Positions 39,551 to 47,701 are shown, counted from the stretch's first letter. The stretch: DNA of 64,000 bases from Clostridia bacterium (GCA_017397885.1 JAFQHQ010000220.1:1-64000); one strand, 5' to 3'. Notes: generated by a model from the sequence alone, not told the origin. Made by a program: numbers and translations.

Positions 39551-42325
39551 ATGCCATTTGATTACGGTGTTTTCATAAAGCCGGACATAGAGTTCAATAG
39601 GGAGTTTTCTTTTGAAAATTATGCACCTATGTTTCGCAAAAAGTTTGCTCTCGACTCTTTTTCCGATGCCAAGCTTCGCATATGCGGTCTTGGAATTGCA
39701 TATTGTTGGATAAACGGCAAAAAAATTACCGAAGACCTTTTCACAGCTCCCGTGAGCGATTACGGCAAAACCCTCTGGTACAATGAATATGATGTCACTT
39801 CGCTTCTTTGTGAAGGTGAAAACACAATTGCAGTTATCTGCGGTAACGGTTGGTACAATGAAACAATCCGTACCGGATGGAACTTTGACCGAGCACCGTG
39901 GAGGGATTTGCCCAAATTTATTGCACGACTTGAAACCGACGGCAAAACAACTCTTGTCACCGATTCAAGCTGGAAATGTAAGCCCGACAGTGCTATTGTT
40001 TTCAACCAGATACGAAGCGGTGAATATTTTGATGCAAATCTTTGGGATGAAACTTGGGTTAATCCGGATTTTGACGATTCATCTTGGGAAAATACCGTAA
40101 GAGATGTTATTCCGCCAACGGGCACATTCAGACTTTGCGAATGTGAACCCATAAGAGAGCACGAAATATATTCTCCTGTCAACTCGTGGCAGGTAGGGGA
40201 GAAAAAATTCGTTTTTGACTTCGGTCACAATGTTTCGGGATACATTCGTCTTACCGCAAAAGGCAAAAAGGGCGATGTGATTACGGTTCGTTACTGCGAA
40301 AACGTGTCGGATTCAGGTCAGCTTGAATACTACGGAATGGACGAATATTGCACCAAGCTCGGCAAGCATCTTTTTGCCACTGACAAATTCATATGCTCCG
40401 GAAAAGAATTTACTCATTCCCCGATTTTTGCATACCACGGATTCAGATATGTTGAATTAGACGGCATAGAAAGTGCTGATGAAGTCGATGTAGAACAAGT
40501 TTTCGTACATCAGGCGGTTGAGCGCAGAACAAGCTTCAAATGCTCTGACGACTTTTTGAACAAAATCTTTGAATTTGGAATTGGCTCATCATGGTCAAAT
40601 ATGTTCTATGCATTAACAGACTGCCCCACAAGAGAAAAACTTGGCTGGTGCAACGATGCTCAAAGCTCAGCAGAACAGCTTATAACCAATTTTAAAATAG
40701 AAAAACTTTATGAAAAATGGCACCGCGACATAAAGGATGCCATGCTCTCCGATGGTTCACTCCCCGGAATTGTTCCGACCTCGGGATGGGGTTATCACTG
40801 GGGCAACGGACCTGTGTCGGACGGAATTCTCTTTGAGCTCCCCTACAGAGTGTATCTTCATACGGGAGATTCGTCTCTTCTTGTGTCATCACTTGGCTAC
40901 TTTGACAAATATTTCGGCAATCTTGACAGAAACAAAAACAGTGAAGGCTTTGTAAGCTTCGGTCTCGACGACTGGGCGGCACCGGGTAACATCCACATTG
41001 TAGAGCCAGAATTTATCAACGCAGTTCTGGAATATAACTTTGCAAACATCGCCCTCCTTGCCTCGGAATGTGCAAATAACGGAGATGGCGAAAAATATAA
41101 GACCAGAGCCAAGACGCTTGAAAAGCTCATAAAAGAAAAATACATTGCCCCCGACGGCAGATGCACCATAAACGAACAATGCTCTGTTGCAATGCTTGTG
41201 TACTACGGACTTTATGACGACATTGAACCCCTTGCAAAACAGCTTGCAGAGACCGTTGAAAGCACCGACTACCACATTAAATGCGGCATGGTTGGAATAA
41301 GAAGACTTCTTCACGCCCTTTCCATGGTGGATAAAAGCGAGCTTGCCTATAAGCTCCTTACACAAAGCGGTTATCCCGGATACAAACACTGGTATGACCT
41401 TGGTGCTGTCAGCCTTTGGGAAAAATGGGATGCGAATGTGAACTCCGATTCGAAAAATCACCATATGTATTCGGACTATATGTCATGGCTAATTAAAACT
41501 TTGGCAGGAATCAAAATTAATGAAAACAAATGCGGTGAGATTGAATTTTTGCTTGAACCTCATTTCATTCCGCAGATTGATTGGGTTGATTTTGATTATG
41601 ACACCGTTTGCGGAAAAATCGGTGTTAACTGGAAACGTGAAAACGGAATAATAACCCTTAATGTATATCATGACAGCGATGTAAAGCTCATTTACAATGG
41701 TGAGCTTCTTAAGGAAAAAGAAAACAAATTTATAATACAAGGAATGAAGAAAATGAAAACGGTAAAAGACAAACAAATTTTGGTTGGAGCAGACTTTGCG
41801 GGCTATCCTCTTAAGGAAGCAGTTGTTGCTCACCTCAAGGCTAAAGGCTGGACAGTTACCGATGTTGGCGTTAAAGCAGATTCCGACCCCGATGACACAG
41901 ACCTCATGTTTCATCGTGTAGGCCTCAGAGCAGGTTCTCTCATTTCCGAAGGCGAATTTGAAAGAGCACTTCTCTTCTGTGGCACAGGTATGGGTATCCA
42001 CATTGCCGCTTCAAAATGCCCCCACGTTCATGCAGGTGTTGTTGAAAGCGTTCCTGCAGCTCTTCGTGCAATCACAGGTAACGGTGTAAACGTTCTTGCA
42101 ATGGGTGCGTTTTATGTTGCTCCCGCAATGGGCTGTGACATTGCTGATGCATATCTTAATGCAGAGCTTGGCTCGGGATATGAATGGTGGAAAAATTTTT
42201 ACGAATTCCACAAGCTTGCCATTGATGAGCTTGAAGCCTTTGACTATGAAGAATACAAGGCAAACGGCTTTAAGGTAAATAAGCTTGGTGATTTCCCCCT
42301 TAAGCTTGAAACAAAACCCGAATAA
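39551..42325 (+). CDS. GH78 alpha-L-rhamnosidase-like protein fused to an RpiB/LacAB isomerase
   Basis: A 924-residue protein in two parts. Residues 1 to about 728 are a GH78-type enzyme: N-terminal beta-sandwich, then an (alpha/alpha)6 barrel with TDCPTREKLGWCNDAQSSAE and FGLDDWAAPGN, and a C-terminal beta-domain. Such enzymes release terminal L-rhamnose from glycans. There is no signal peptide, so it works in the cytoplasm. Residues about 735-924 are an RpiB/LacA/LacB-type sugar-phosphate isomerase (ILVGADFAGYPLKEAVVAHL, FCGTGMGIHIAASK). The frame is open throughout, but AAGGA at 41739-41743 sits 9 bp before an internal ATG at 41753, so the isomerase may also be made alone. The last 141 bp are duplicated at 43938-44078. 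Confidence 0.85.
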   Translation: MPFDYGVFIKPDIEFNREFSFENYAPMFRKKFALDSFSDAKLRICGLGIAYCWINGKKITEDLFTAPVSDYGKTLWYNEYDVTSLLCEGENTIAVICGNGWYNETIRTGWNFDRAPWRDLPKFIARLETDGKTTLVTDSSWKCKPDSAIVFNQIRSGEYFDANLWDETWVNPDFDDSSWENTVRDVIPPTGTFRLCECEPIREHEIYSPVNSWQVGEKKFVFDFGHNVSGYIRLTAKGKKGDVITVRYCENVSDSGQLEYYGMDEYCTKLGKHLFATDKFICSGKEFTHSPIFAYHGFRYVELDGIESADEVDVEQVFVHQAVERRTSFKCSDDFLNKIFEFGIGSSWSNMFYALTDCPTREKLGWCNDAQSSAEQLITNFKIEKLYEKWHRDIKDAMLSDGSLPGIVPTSGWGYHWGNGPVSDGILFELPYRVYLHTGDSSLLVSSLGYFDKYFGNLDRNKNSEGFVSFGLDDWAAPGNIHIVEPEFINAVLEYNFANIALLASECANNGDGEKYKTRAKTLEKLIKEKYIAPDGRCTINEQCSVAMLVYYGLYDDIEPLAKQLAETVESTDYHIKCGMVGIRRLLHALSMVDKSELAYKLLTQSGYPGYKHWYDLGAVSLWEKWDANVNSDSKNHHMYSDYMSWLIKTLAGIKINENKCGEIEFLLEPHFIPQIDWVDFDYDTVCGKIGVNWKRENGIITLNVYHDSDVKLIYNGELLKEKENKFIIQGMKKMKTVKDKQILVGADFAGYPLKEAVVAHLKAKGWTVTDVGVKADSDPDDTDLMFHRVGLRAGSLISEGEFERALLFCGTGMGIHIAASKCPHVHAGVVESVPAALRAITGNGVNVLAMGAFYVAPAMGCDIADAYLNAELGSGYEWWKNFYEFHKLAIDELEAFDYEEYKANGFKVNKLGDFPLKLETKPE
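41753..42325 (+). CDS. Possible separately translated RpiB/LacAB-type isomerase
   Basis: The same frame as the GH78 fusion, read from an internal ATG with AAGGA upstream and a TATAAT-like sequence at 41731-41736. The product would be 190 residues, a little longer than the usual 150-residue RpiB, with a C-terminal extension ending KLGDFPLKLETKPE. RpiB-family enzymes interconvert aldose and ketose phosphates; similar longer proteins accompany sugar catabolism genes. Internal initiation is inference; the sequence shows only that the signals are there. Confidence 0.45.
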   Translation: MKTVKDKQILVGADFAGYPLKEAVVAHLKAKGWTVTDVGVKADSDPDDTDLMFHRVGLRAGSLISEGEFERALLFCGTGMGIHIAASKCPHVHAGVVESVPAALRAITGNGVNVLAMGAFYVAPAMGCDIADAYLNAELGSGYEWWKNFYEFHKLAIDELEAFDYEEYKANGFKVNKLGDFPLKLETKPE

Positions 42326-42328
42326 TTA
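42188..42328 (+). repeat. Direct repeat copy 1 (3' end of the GH78-RpiB gene)
   Basis: 141 bp that recur 1,750 bp downstream at 43938-44078 with 9 differences counted by eye. The match ends just after the stop codon (AATAATTA). Confidence 0.9.
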
Positions 42329-42355
42329 AATTAAAAGGGAAAAAAAGTCTCACTT

Positions 42356-42386
42356 AAAAATCGAGGATGAAAGTCCTCGATTTTTT
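42356..42386 (+). terminator. Terminator after the GH78-RpiB gene
   Basis: AAAAATCGAGGA and TCCTCGATTTTTT pair around a 6-nt loop. Confidence 0.85.
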
Positions 42387-42412
42387 GTGCACAAAAATAG
42401 CTGAAACATTTT

Positions 42413-42453
42413 ATTTAGTCAAGTGTAAATTACTCATTTATACTTGACTAAAT
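42413..42453. promoter_or_regulatory. 17-bp inverted repeat in the ATPase promoter
   Basis: ATTTAGTCAAGTGTAAA and TTTATACTTGACTAAAT are inverted repeats (one mismatch) around TTACTCA. The right arm contains the -35 box of the ATPase promoter. It may be an operator, and it also marks the left edge of the region that interrupts the rpiB repeats. Confidence 0.65.
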
Positions 42454-42472
42454 ATTTTTTACGTGTTATAAT
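42444..42472 (+). promoter_or_regulatory. Promoter of the ATPase gene
   Basis: TTGACT (42444-42449), a 17-bp spacer and TATAAT (42467-42472). Confidence 0.75.
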
Positions 42473-42501
42473 GTATATAACCTGAAATGGAGGTCGTATA
42501 T

Positions 42502-43908
42502 ATGTTTATAGGCAGAGAACGTGAACTTGATGCTCTTAATAAACTTTATAAATCAAATAAATTTGAATTTGCGGTTATCTATGGCAGACGCCGTGTTGGT
42601 AAAACTGCCCTCATAAATGAGTTTATCGGCGATAAAAAAGCCATTTACTTTATGGGGGTTGAAAGTAACGCAAAGCAGAATCTCGAAAACTTCTCAAAAA
42701 GCATTATGGAGTTTGCAAGCGGTATTGAAACGGAGTCCTCTTTCCTTTCATTCCAGGCTGCACTTGAGTATGTATTCAAGCTTGCAGAAAACGAAAGAAT
42801 TATTCTCGCTATCGACGAATATCCATACGTGGCTCGTTCGTCAAAAAGCCTTGCATCTACTTTTCAGCTTTTGATTGATAAATATAAAGATACATCAAAT
42901 TTGATGCTTATTCTCTGCGGTTCTTCTATGTCATATATGGAAGACCATGTACTTGCATATAAAGCACCTTTATATGGGCGTAGAACGGCTCAAATAAAGC
43001 TTTTGCCGTTTGACTTTGAAGAAACCTGCAGATATTTTAAAAATCTGTCTGATGAGGATAAAGCACTTATATATGGTGTCGCAGGCGGTACGCCACAGTA
43101 CCTTTTGCAAATGGACGATAAGTTAAGTGTTGAGGATAATATCAAAAACACATACTTAAATCCGATTTCGTTCCTTTATGAAGAACCGACTAACCTTTTG
43201 AAACAAGAAGTGCGTGAGCCTGCCATTTACACGGCTATTATTACTGCGATTGCAACGGGGTCTTCAAGAATGTCGGAGATTTCAAGCAAGGTTGGCGAAG
43301 ATACCAATGTTTGCACGAACTACATCAAGAACCTTATGAATCTTGGAATCGTGCAAAAAGAAACACCATACGGTGAAAAAGCTTCTCGTAAGTCGGTTTA
43401 CTCTATCGAGGATAATATGTTCCGTTTCTGGTATCGTTTTGTGCTTGATAATAACTCAATCATCGCCCGTGGCGCTGCAGATTTGGTTTATAAAAGAATT
43501 GAACCTCAGCTTTCAGACTATATGGGTAAGGTGTTTGAAGAAATCTGTAAACAGTACCTTTGGAAACAGCTCCTTTCTGGTAACTGCCCGGTAGAGTTTA
43601 ACTCACTTGGTCGTTGGTGGGGCAGTGATTCGAAAGAAAAATGTCAGACTGAAATTGATATTATGGGCGAACAAGATAAAAACACAGCGCTTTTTGCGGA
43701 ATGCAAATGGACAAACGAAAAGGTTGACCTTAGCGTTTTAGAAACACTTATAAAACGCAGTAATTTGTTCTCATATAAAACAAAGCATTACTACCTCTTC
43801 TCTAAATCGGGCTTTACAAAAGGTTGTATTGATAAGGCTAATGAGATGGGGAATGTGAGTTTGGTTGAGTTTGAGGATATTATGGAGGAAGTACAACAAA
43901 ATGGCTGA
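42502..43908 (+). CDS. ATPase_2/DUF234 protein (AAA-like ATPase with nuclease-like C-terminus)
   Basis: A 468-residue protein. Residues 1 to about 230 are an archaeal-type ATPase (ATPase_2) with Walker A GRRRVGKT and Walker B ILAIDEYPYV. A winged-helix region follows (about 240-310, SEISSKVGEDTNVCTNYI). The C-terminal DUF234 part (about 340-468) contains TEIDIMG and LFAECKW, which fit the acidic residue and ExK of PD-(D/E)xK nucleases. The ATG at 42502 is preferred over 42487 because GGAGG lies between them. The family is widespread but without a settled function; links to defence or toxin-like systems have been suggested. It overlaps a truncated ORF, and the whole unit interrupts a pair of rpiB repeats. 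Confidence 0.85.
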   Translation: MFIGRERELDALNKLYKSNKFEFAVIYGRRRVGKTALINEFIGDKKAIYFMGVESNAKQNLENFSKSIMEFASGIETESSFLSFQAALEYVFKLAENERIILAIDEYPYVARSSKSLASTFQLLIDKYKDTSNLMLILCGSSMSYMEDHVLAYKAPLYGRRTAQIKLLPFDFEETCRYFKNLSDEDKALIYGVAGGTPQYLLQMDDKLSVEDNIKNTYLNPISFLYEEPTNLLKQEVREPAIYTAIITAIATGSSRMSEISSKVGEDTNVCTNYIKNLMNLGIVQKETPYGEKASRKSVYSIEDNMFRFWYRFVLDNNSIIARGAADLVYKRIEPQLSDYMGKVFEEICKQYLWKQLLSGNCPVEFNSLGRWWGSDSKEKCQTEIDIMGEQDKNTALFAECKWTNEKVDLSVLETLIKRSNLFSYKTKHYYLFSKSGFTKGCIDKANEMGNVSLVEFEDIMEEVQQNG

Positions 43909-43954
43909 CATAAAATTATTTAATATAAAAGGTAAGATGGAAAAATTTCTATGA
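43901..43954 (+). pseudogene. Truncated ORF overlapping the ATPase gene
   Basis: An ATG inside the last codons of the ATPase gene (ATGGCTGA overlap), preceded by GGAGGAA, opens a frame beginning MADIKLFNIKGK. After about 12 codons it runs into the rpiB-derived repeat and stops after MEKFL. The N-terminus resembles, from memory, a family of small nuclease-like proteins (DUF5655 or related) that begin MADIKLF; this is not verified. I read it as the cut-off 5' end of a former second gene of the ATPase operon. Confidence 0.6.
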
Positions 43955-44078
43955 ATTCCACAAGCTTGCCATCGATGAGCTTGAGGCCGTTGATTATGAA
44001 GAATACAAGGCAAACGGCTTTAAAGTAAACAAGCTTGGCGATTTCCCCCTTAAGCTTGAAACAAAACCCGAATAATTA
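43938..44078 (+). pseudogene. Remnant of a second RpiB/LacAB gene (direct repeat copy 2)
   Basis: 141 bp that match 42188-42328. Translated in the frame of the isomerase, it gives KNFYEFHKLAIDELEA and onward to LETKPE plus stop, with one amino-acid change (Phe to Val). The other differences are synonymous. The rest of the gene is missing. This pattern points to a diverged, once functional paralog and not to a fresh duplication. Confidence 0.8.
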
Positions 44079-44080
44079 CA

Positions 44081-44113
44081 AAACCCCATCAGCCATATCG
44101 GTTTGGTGGGGTT
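44081..44113. terminator. Terminator after the rpiB remnant
   Basis: AACCCCA ... TGGGGTT with further inner pairing, followed by GTATTTTTA. It also lies at the end of the convergent AraC gene. Confidence 0.65.
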
Positions 44114-44119
44114 GTATTT

Positions 44120-44986
44120 TTATTCATCCTTTTTCCGGATTGTTCCCGGATTTTCACCAAAATATTTTGTGAATGCACTATAGAATCCACGGGTGGAATC
44201 ATATCCCACATATTCGGAAATTTCTTCAATGGTCATATCCGAATTTTCAAGAAGATTCCGTGCAAGAGTCATTCTTTTTTGCATAAGAAGCTCACTCCAG
44301 GTGCAGTTGAAATGTGTTTTTATAATTCGGTTCACCTGTTTGGTGCTGAGTGACAACATTTTTGCAATGTCATCAACACTTATTTCGTTGTCGCAGTATG
44401 CATTGGCAAGAGTGTTGATGCGGTGAAGTCTGCCCATAAGAGAATCAGATACAGTCTGGTTGTATTTTTCGTTTGTTTCAACGGATTTGTTGCTCATAAT
44501 CAGATCTACAAGGTATTTATGAAACGAAAGACTCACGTTATATTTGTTTTTTTCAGTATATGCATCAAAAATTTGCTTTATGGATTGATGAAGCTTGTCT
44601 TTTTTTTGAAAACGGTATCCGGCAGAGGGAATTATTCCGCAAATTCTTTTGTAAAGGTTGTTGCCGTCAGTTAATACGTTTTTTGAAAAAGTAAATCCGA
44701 TGCAAAACACCTTGGTTTCTGAGTTCTGAAATCGTATTATGTGATTTACATTTGGCGCAACCGTCAGCGAGTCTCCCGCCTCCATAACAAAACTGTCATC
44801 TTCAACCTTTGCCTCAAGGCTTCCTCTTTCAACAAAAATCAAAACATGAAACGAATGAGAATAAGGCATAACATATCTGCCTGTCAGCACGACATCGTTT
44901 GCAAAAAGTGAAAATTTACAATTGTCAATGTTGAAAACAAAAACTTCCTGAGGACTTTTCTTTATTTTTTCAAAATAATTATCCAA
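44120..44986 (-). CDS. AraC-family regulator next to the SGNH hydrolase
   Basis: A 288-residue regulator with an N-terminal cupin (MPYSHSFHVLIFVERGSLEA, MEAGDSLTVAPNVNHIIRF) and a C-terminal double helix-turn-helix (SVDDIAKMLSLSTKQVNRII; TIEEISEYVGYDSTRGFYSAF). It is 29 bp downstream of the SGNH hydrolase gene and in the same direction. It may control the large exported lyase cluster that starts 0.9 kb away on the other strand. The effector is unknown. Confidence 0.87.
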   Translation of the reverse strand: MDNYFEKIKKSPQEVFVFNIDNCKFSLFANDVVLTGRYVMPYSHSFHVLIFVERGSLEAKVEDDSFVMEAGDSLTVAPNVNHIIRFQNSETKVFCIGFTFSKNVLTDGNNLYKRICGIIPSAGYRFQKKDKLHQSIKQIFDAYTEKNKYNVSLSFHKYLVDLIMSNKSVETNEKYNQTVSDSLMGRLHRINTLANAYCDNEISVDDIAKMLSLSTKQVNRIIKTHFNCTWSELLMQKRMTLARNLLENSDMTIEEISEYVGYDSTRGFYSAFTKYFGENPGTIRKKDE

Positions 44987-45015
44987 AACAAAATTTCCTC
45001 CTTTTCGGGCGACAT

Positions 45016-45744
45016 TTAGTTGTTAAACACGGATTCTGCAAGAGAAATTGCAAATAGCGAATGCATTTCTCTGTCGGGATGGTTTATATTGTTTGAAAGC
45101 AAATTATCAATGTCAACTCCCGATTCGTAAAGTTTTTCCCATTTACTGTAACAATCACAAAAAACCACTTCTGCATCTGTTGCGGCTTTTTCCATTATTT
45201 TTACAAAATTTTTCAGTGTACCGCTGTTTTGCATTTCTCTTACACTGTGAGCTATTTTCAGAAATCCTTCATCTTTTATTTCAGGGCTTATTTTTGTGCA
45301 GTTCATTGCTGTTGACATAAAAATGACTTCAATATTATTATCCTTCAGCCTTTTTGCAATATCCATAAGCGAATTGTAAAAATCTTCGCCTCTTGATCCA
45401 CCGTCACGGTGAGCATCATTTGCAGCGAAAGATACCACACAAAGGTCGGGGTTATGTACGATTACATCTTTTTCAAGACGCTCTGATGCTTCCCAGCTTG
45501 TTGTACCGCTGATTCCTGCGTTGATTATGCTTATCGGTGCATCAGGATAGAGTTTGTCAAAAATCTTTTTGAATTTTGCATGGTAGACATTTTCATAATC
45601 ATTTACGGTTTTAAGATTCCCTGAAGCATCTCTTCCTATTTCAAAACACCCCTGTGTAATGCTGTCACCAAGAAAGGCAACGGTAACACCGGGTGCGTTT
45701 TTTGGATTTTGCTGTTTTTCTCTGAGTTTATTTATAATGTTCAT
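45016..45744 (-). CDS. SGNH/GDSL hydrolase
   Basis: A 242-residue esterase-like protein without signal peptide. Block I is FLGDSITQG with the nucleophile S28, block II is the Gly in NAGISGTTS, block III is the Asn in SFAANDAH, and the catalytic Asp/His pair is in PDREMHSLFA. Such enzymes often remove acetyl groups from sugars. Beside polysaccharide lyase and glycosidase genes, a carbohydrate esterase acting on imported oligosaccharides is a reasonable inference. It forms a unit with the AraC gene. Confidence 0.82.
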   Translation of the reverse strand: MNIINKLREKQQNPKNAPGVTVAFLGDSITQGCFEIGRDASGNLKTVNDYENVYHAKFKKIFDKLYPDAPISIINAGISGTTSWEASERLEKDVIVHNPDLCVVSFAANDAHRDGGSRGEDFYNSLMDIAKRLKDNNIEVIFMSTAMNCTKISPEIKDEGFLKIAHSVREMQNSGTLKNFVKIMEKAATDAEVVFCDCYSKWEKLYESGVDIDNLLSNNINHPDREMHSLFAISLAESVFNN

Positions 45745-45811
45745 AAAACCCTCCGATAATACATTATTTATCTGAATTATAGCATCATATTTCCTGTTTG
45801 TCTATGTTTGG

Positions 45812-45841
45812 CAGAGACACAAAACCCAAATGATGTCTCTG
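45812..45841. promoter_or_regulatory. 8-bp inverted repeat upstream of the exported cluster
   Basis: CAGAGACA and TGTCTCTG are perfect inverted repeats spaced by 14 bp. They end 8 bp before the -35 box of the cluster promoter, a suitable place for a regulator such as the nearby AraC protein. Confidence 0.4.
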
Positions 45842-45848
45842 TGTATCA

Positions 45849-45876
45849 TTGAAACCCAATTTAATTATGTTAAAAT
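45849..45876 (+). promoter_or_regulatory. Promoter of the exported protein cluster
   Basis: TTGAAA, a 16-bp spacer and TAAAAT lie about 40 bp before the first ATG. Confidence 0.5.
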
Positions 45877-45915
45877 TTATTTAGAATTTGCAAAAAAGCT
45901 GAAAGGATGATTTTT

Positions 45916-47682
45916 ATGAAAAAAATTACAGCACTACTTTTGGTATGTTTTATGACACTCTCCTTTGTCGTAGCATCACCTATATCCCTCAAAACGGTTT
46001 ATGCTTTGTCTGATGCAGACCTTGACATTGCTGCAACCGAAACCATTACCGTAAATTCGGCAAATTTCACAACTTCAATGTATAACAGTAAGACGGGTGA
46101 TATTGTCCGTGAAATGCGCTATAATTATATGCGTTGGCTTGGTGGTGAAAACAATGCAGAGCTTGTTAACCACTGGTATATGACTATTGACCTTTCCTCT
46201 CTTGCCGACAAATATATCACCAAGTCAAGCCTCTATATCTGGTTTAGCGGAAGAGCCTTGGTTAATATCTACAAAGCACCCGGTGACTTTGTTCCGGGCA
46301 CAACTCCCTATGAAGACCTTCCCAAAATCACCGAAGGCAGCATGCCCGAAGAACAGCTTGTAGCTGCCTGCGATGCATCAAGTCAGAGCAACTACATTGA
46401 ACTTGATGTAACCTCCTACGCAAGAGAGCTTATTCTTGCAGGCGAAACAAAGATGGGACTTATGATGTATTCCCTTTCTTCATCAACCGCCGGTGTTTCT
46501 CCCGAATACGGTGACAGCTCAAGAGTTCCTTATCTTGTTGCAGATTGTGCTCCCATTCCCGATCCGGAGGTTATTGCAACATCTCCCGAAGCGGATGCAA
46601 CAGAAGTTGACCCTGAATCTAACATAACATTCACCCTTTCTGAGGCTCCTGCTTCAATAAGTAAAGATAACATCACTCTTGTGAATTTTGAAAACGACGA
46701 GGAATATATTCTCAAAGACAGTGAAGTTAGCTTCAATGCAGCAAATCTTGTTGTTACCGTAAATCCCGAAAGCTCTCTCAGAGGCAACAGCCGCTACTTT
46801 ATTAAACTTTCGGGACTCAAAAATTCTGCCGGCAAAGATTTTGCCGAATCGTCACTCTATTTTACAACAGCAGCTTCTAAACCCGTTACTATTGACTACA
46901 CAAAAATAACAAGTGCAATGTATGACTATGTTGACGGAACCTTTGGCAAAGAATATGACAACTACAATCTTTTGAGATTCTACAAAGTTATTGATGGCAA
47001 AGTTGTTTTGCGTAACGATTATTATGTTTCGATAGATATCTCCTCACTTAAAGGCAAAAAGATCGATAATGCAACCTTTTCCCTCTGGTGCAACGGAAGA
47101 GCGATTATGACCTTCTACAAAGCAGAAGGAGATTTCGTCCCCGGTGAAACCCTTTGGGAAGATATGCCCAAAATCACCGACTTCATGCCCGAATCATCAA
47201 TAATAGGAGCATATTCTCAGGCAAGCGGAAAAACCTACGGCACTGTAGACATGACATGGTATCTCAGAGAATGTCTTGCAAAGGGTATGACAAAACTTAG
47301 CTTTATGGTGCGTCAGGGCAGTACATCAACCTTTGGTATCTCCGGTGAAAACGGTGATTCATCATATCGTCCTTCATTAAATGTGACACTGAGCGATTCC
47401 TATGATGAACCTCAGAATCTTGAAATCGGCGATATTTCATTTGCCGACAACACTGCAACCGTAACCATCACCCAAAACACAATCGAAGATATGGGAAGTG
47501 CTGCTCTTATTGTTGCAGGTTACTGTGATAATGAGTTGAAAGCAGTTAAATACCTCGAAAAAGACCTTTACTATGGTGTAAATAATTTTGCCGTAACTCT
47601 TGATGATCCCAACGGTGCAACAAGCTTCAAAACATTCTTGTGGAACGATCTTGAAACTCTTACACCCATAAAAAATAATTAA
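45916..47682 (+). CDS. Exported protein with two DNRLRE/CBM96-like modules
   Basis: A 588-residue secreted protein. A signal peptide (about 1-30) is followed by a DNRLRE/CBM96-like module (about 46-211), a Big_5-type Ig-like domain (215-318), a second DNRLRE-like module (332-492) and a C-terminal beta-domain (495-588, ending in a KTFLWNDLETLTPI-type motif common in clostridial surface proteins). Both modules carry the signature GDFVPGxT..DxPKIT. No catalytic domain is visible, so it is probably a carbohydrate-binding or scaffold protein. The ATG at 45916 has AAAGG 9 bp upstream; the ATG at 45907 touches that site. It is the first gene of the cluster. Confidence 0.75.
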   Translation: MKKITALLLVCFMTLSFVVASPISLKTVYALSDADLDIAATETITVNSANFTTSMYNSKTGDIVREMRYNYMRWLGGENNAELVNHWYMTIDLSSLADKYITKSSLYIWFSGRALVNIYKAPGDFVPGTTPYEDLPKITEGSMPEEQLVAACDASSQSNYIELDVTSYARELILAGETKMGLMMYSLSSSTAGVSPEYGDSSRVPYLVADCAPIPDPEVIATSPEADATEVDPESNITFTLSEAPASISKDNITLVNFENDEEYILKDSEVSFNAANLVVTVNPESSLRGNSRYFIKLSGLKNSAGKDFAESSLYFTTAASKPVTIDYTKITSAMYDYVDGTFGKEYDNYNLLRFYKVIDGKVVLRNDYYVSIDISSLKGKKIDNATFSLWCNGRAIMTFYKAEGDFVPGETLWEDMPKITDFMPESSIIGAYSQASGKTYGTVDMTWYLRECLAKGMTKLSFMVRQGSTSTFGISGENGDSSYRPSLNVTLSDSYDEPQNLEIGDISFADNTATVTITQNTIEDMGSAALIVAGYCDNELKAVKYLEKDLYYGVNNFAVTLDDPNGATSFKTFLWNDLETLTPIKNN

Positions 47683-47701
47683 ATTATAGGAGGAAAGTGT
47701 C

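Noticed and set aside
40889-41464. 191-codon open frame on the minus strand
   Set aside because: Antisense to the GH78 domain, which has strong family motifs; no start signal.
42188-44078. Direct repeats read as ends of a transposon
   Set aside because: The repeats are coding sequence of rpiB with synonymous drift, and no transposase, terminal inverted repeat or short target-site duplication accompanies them.
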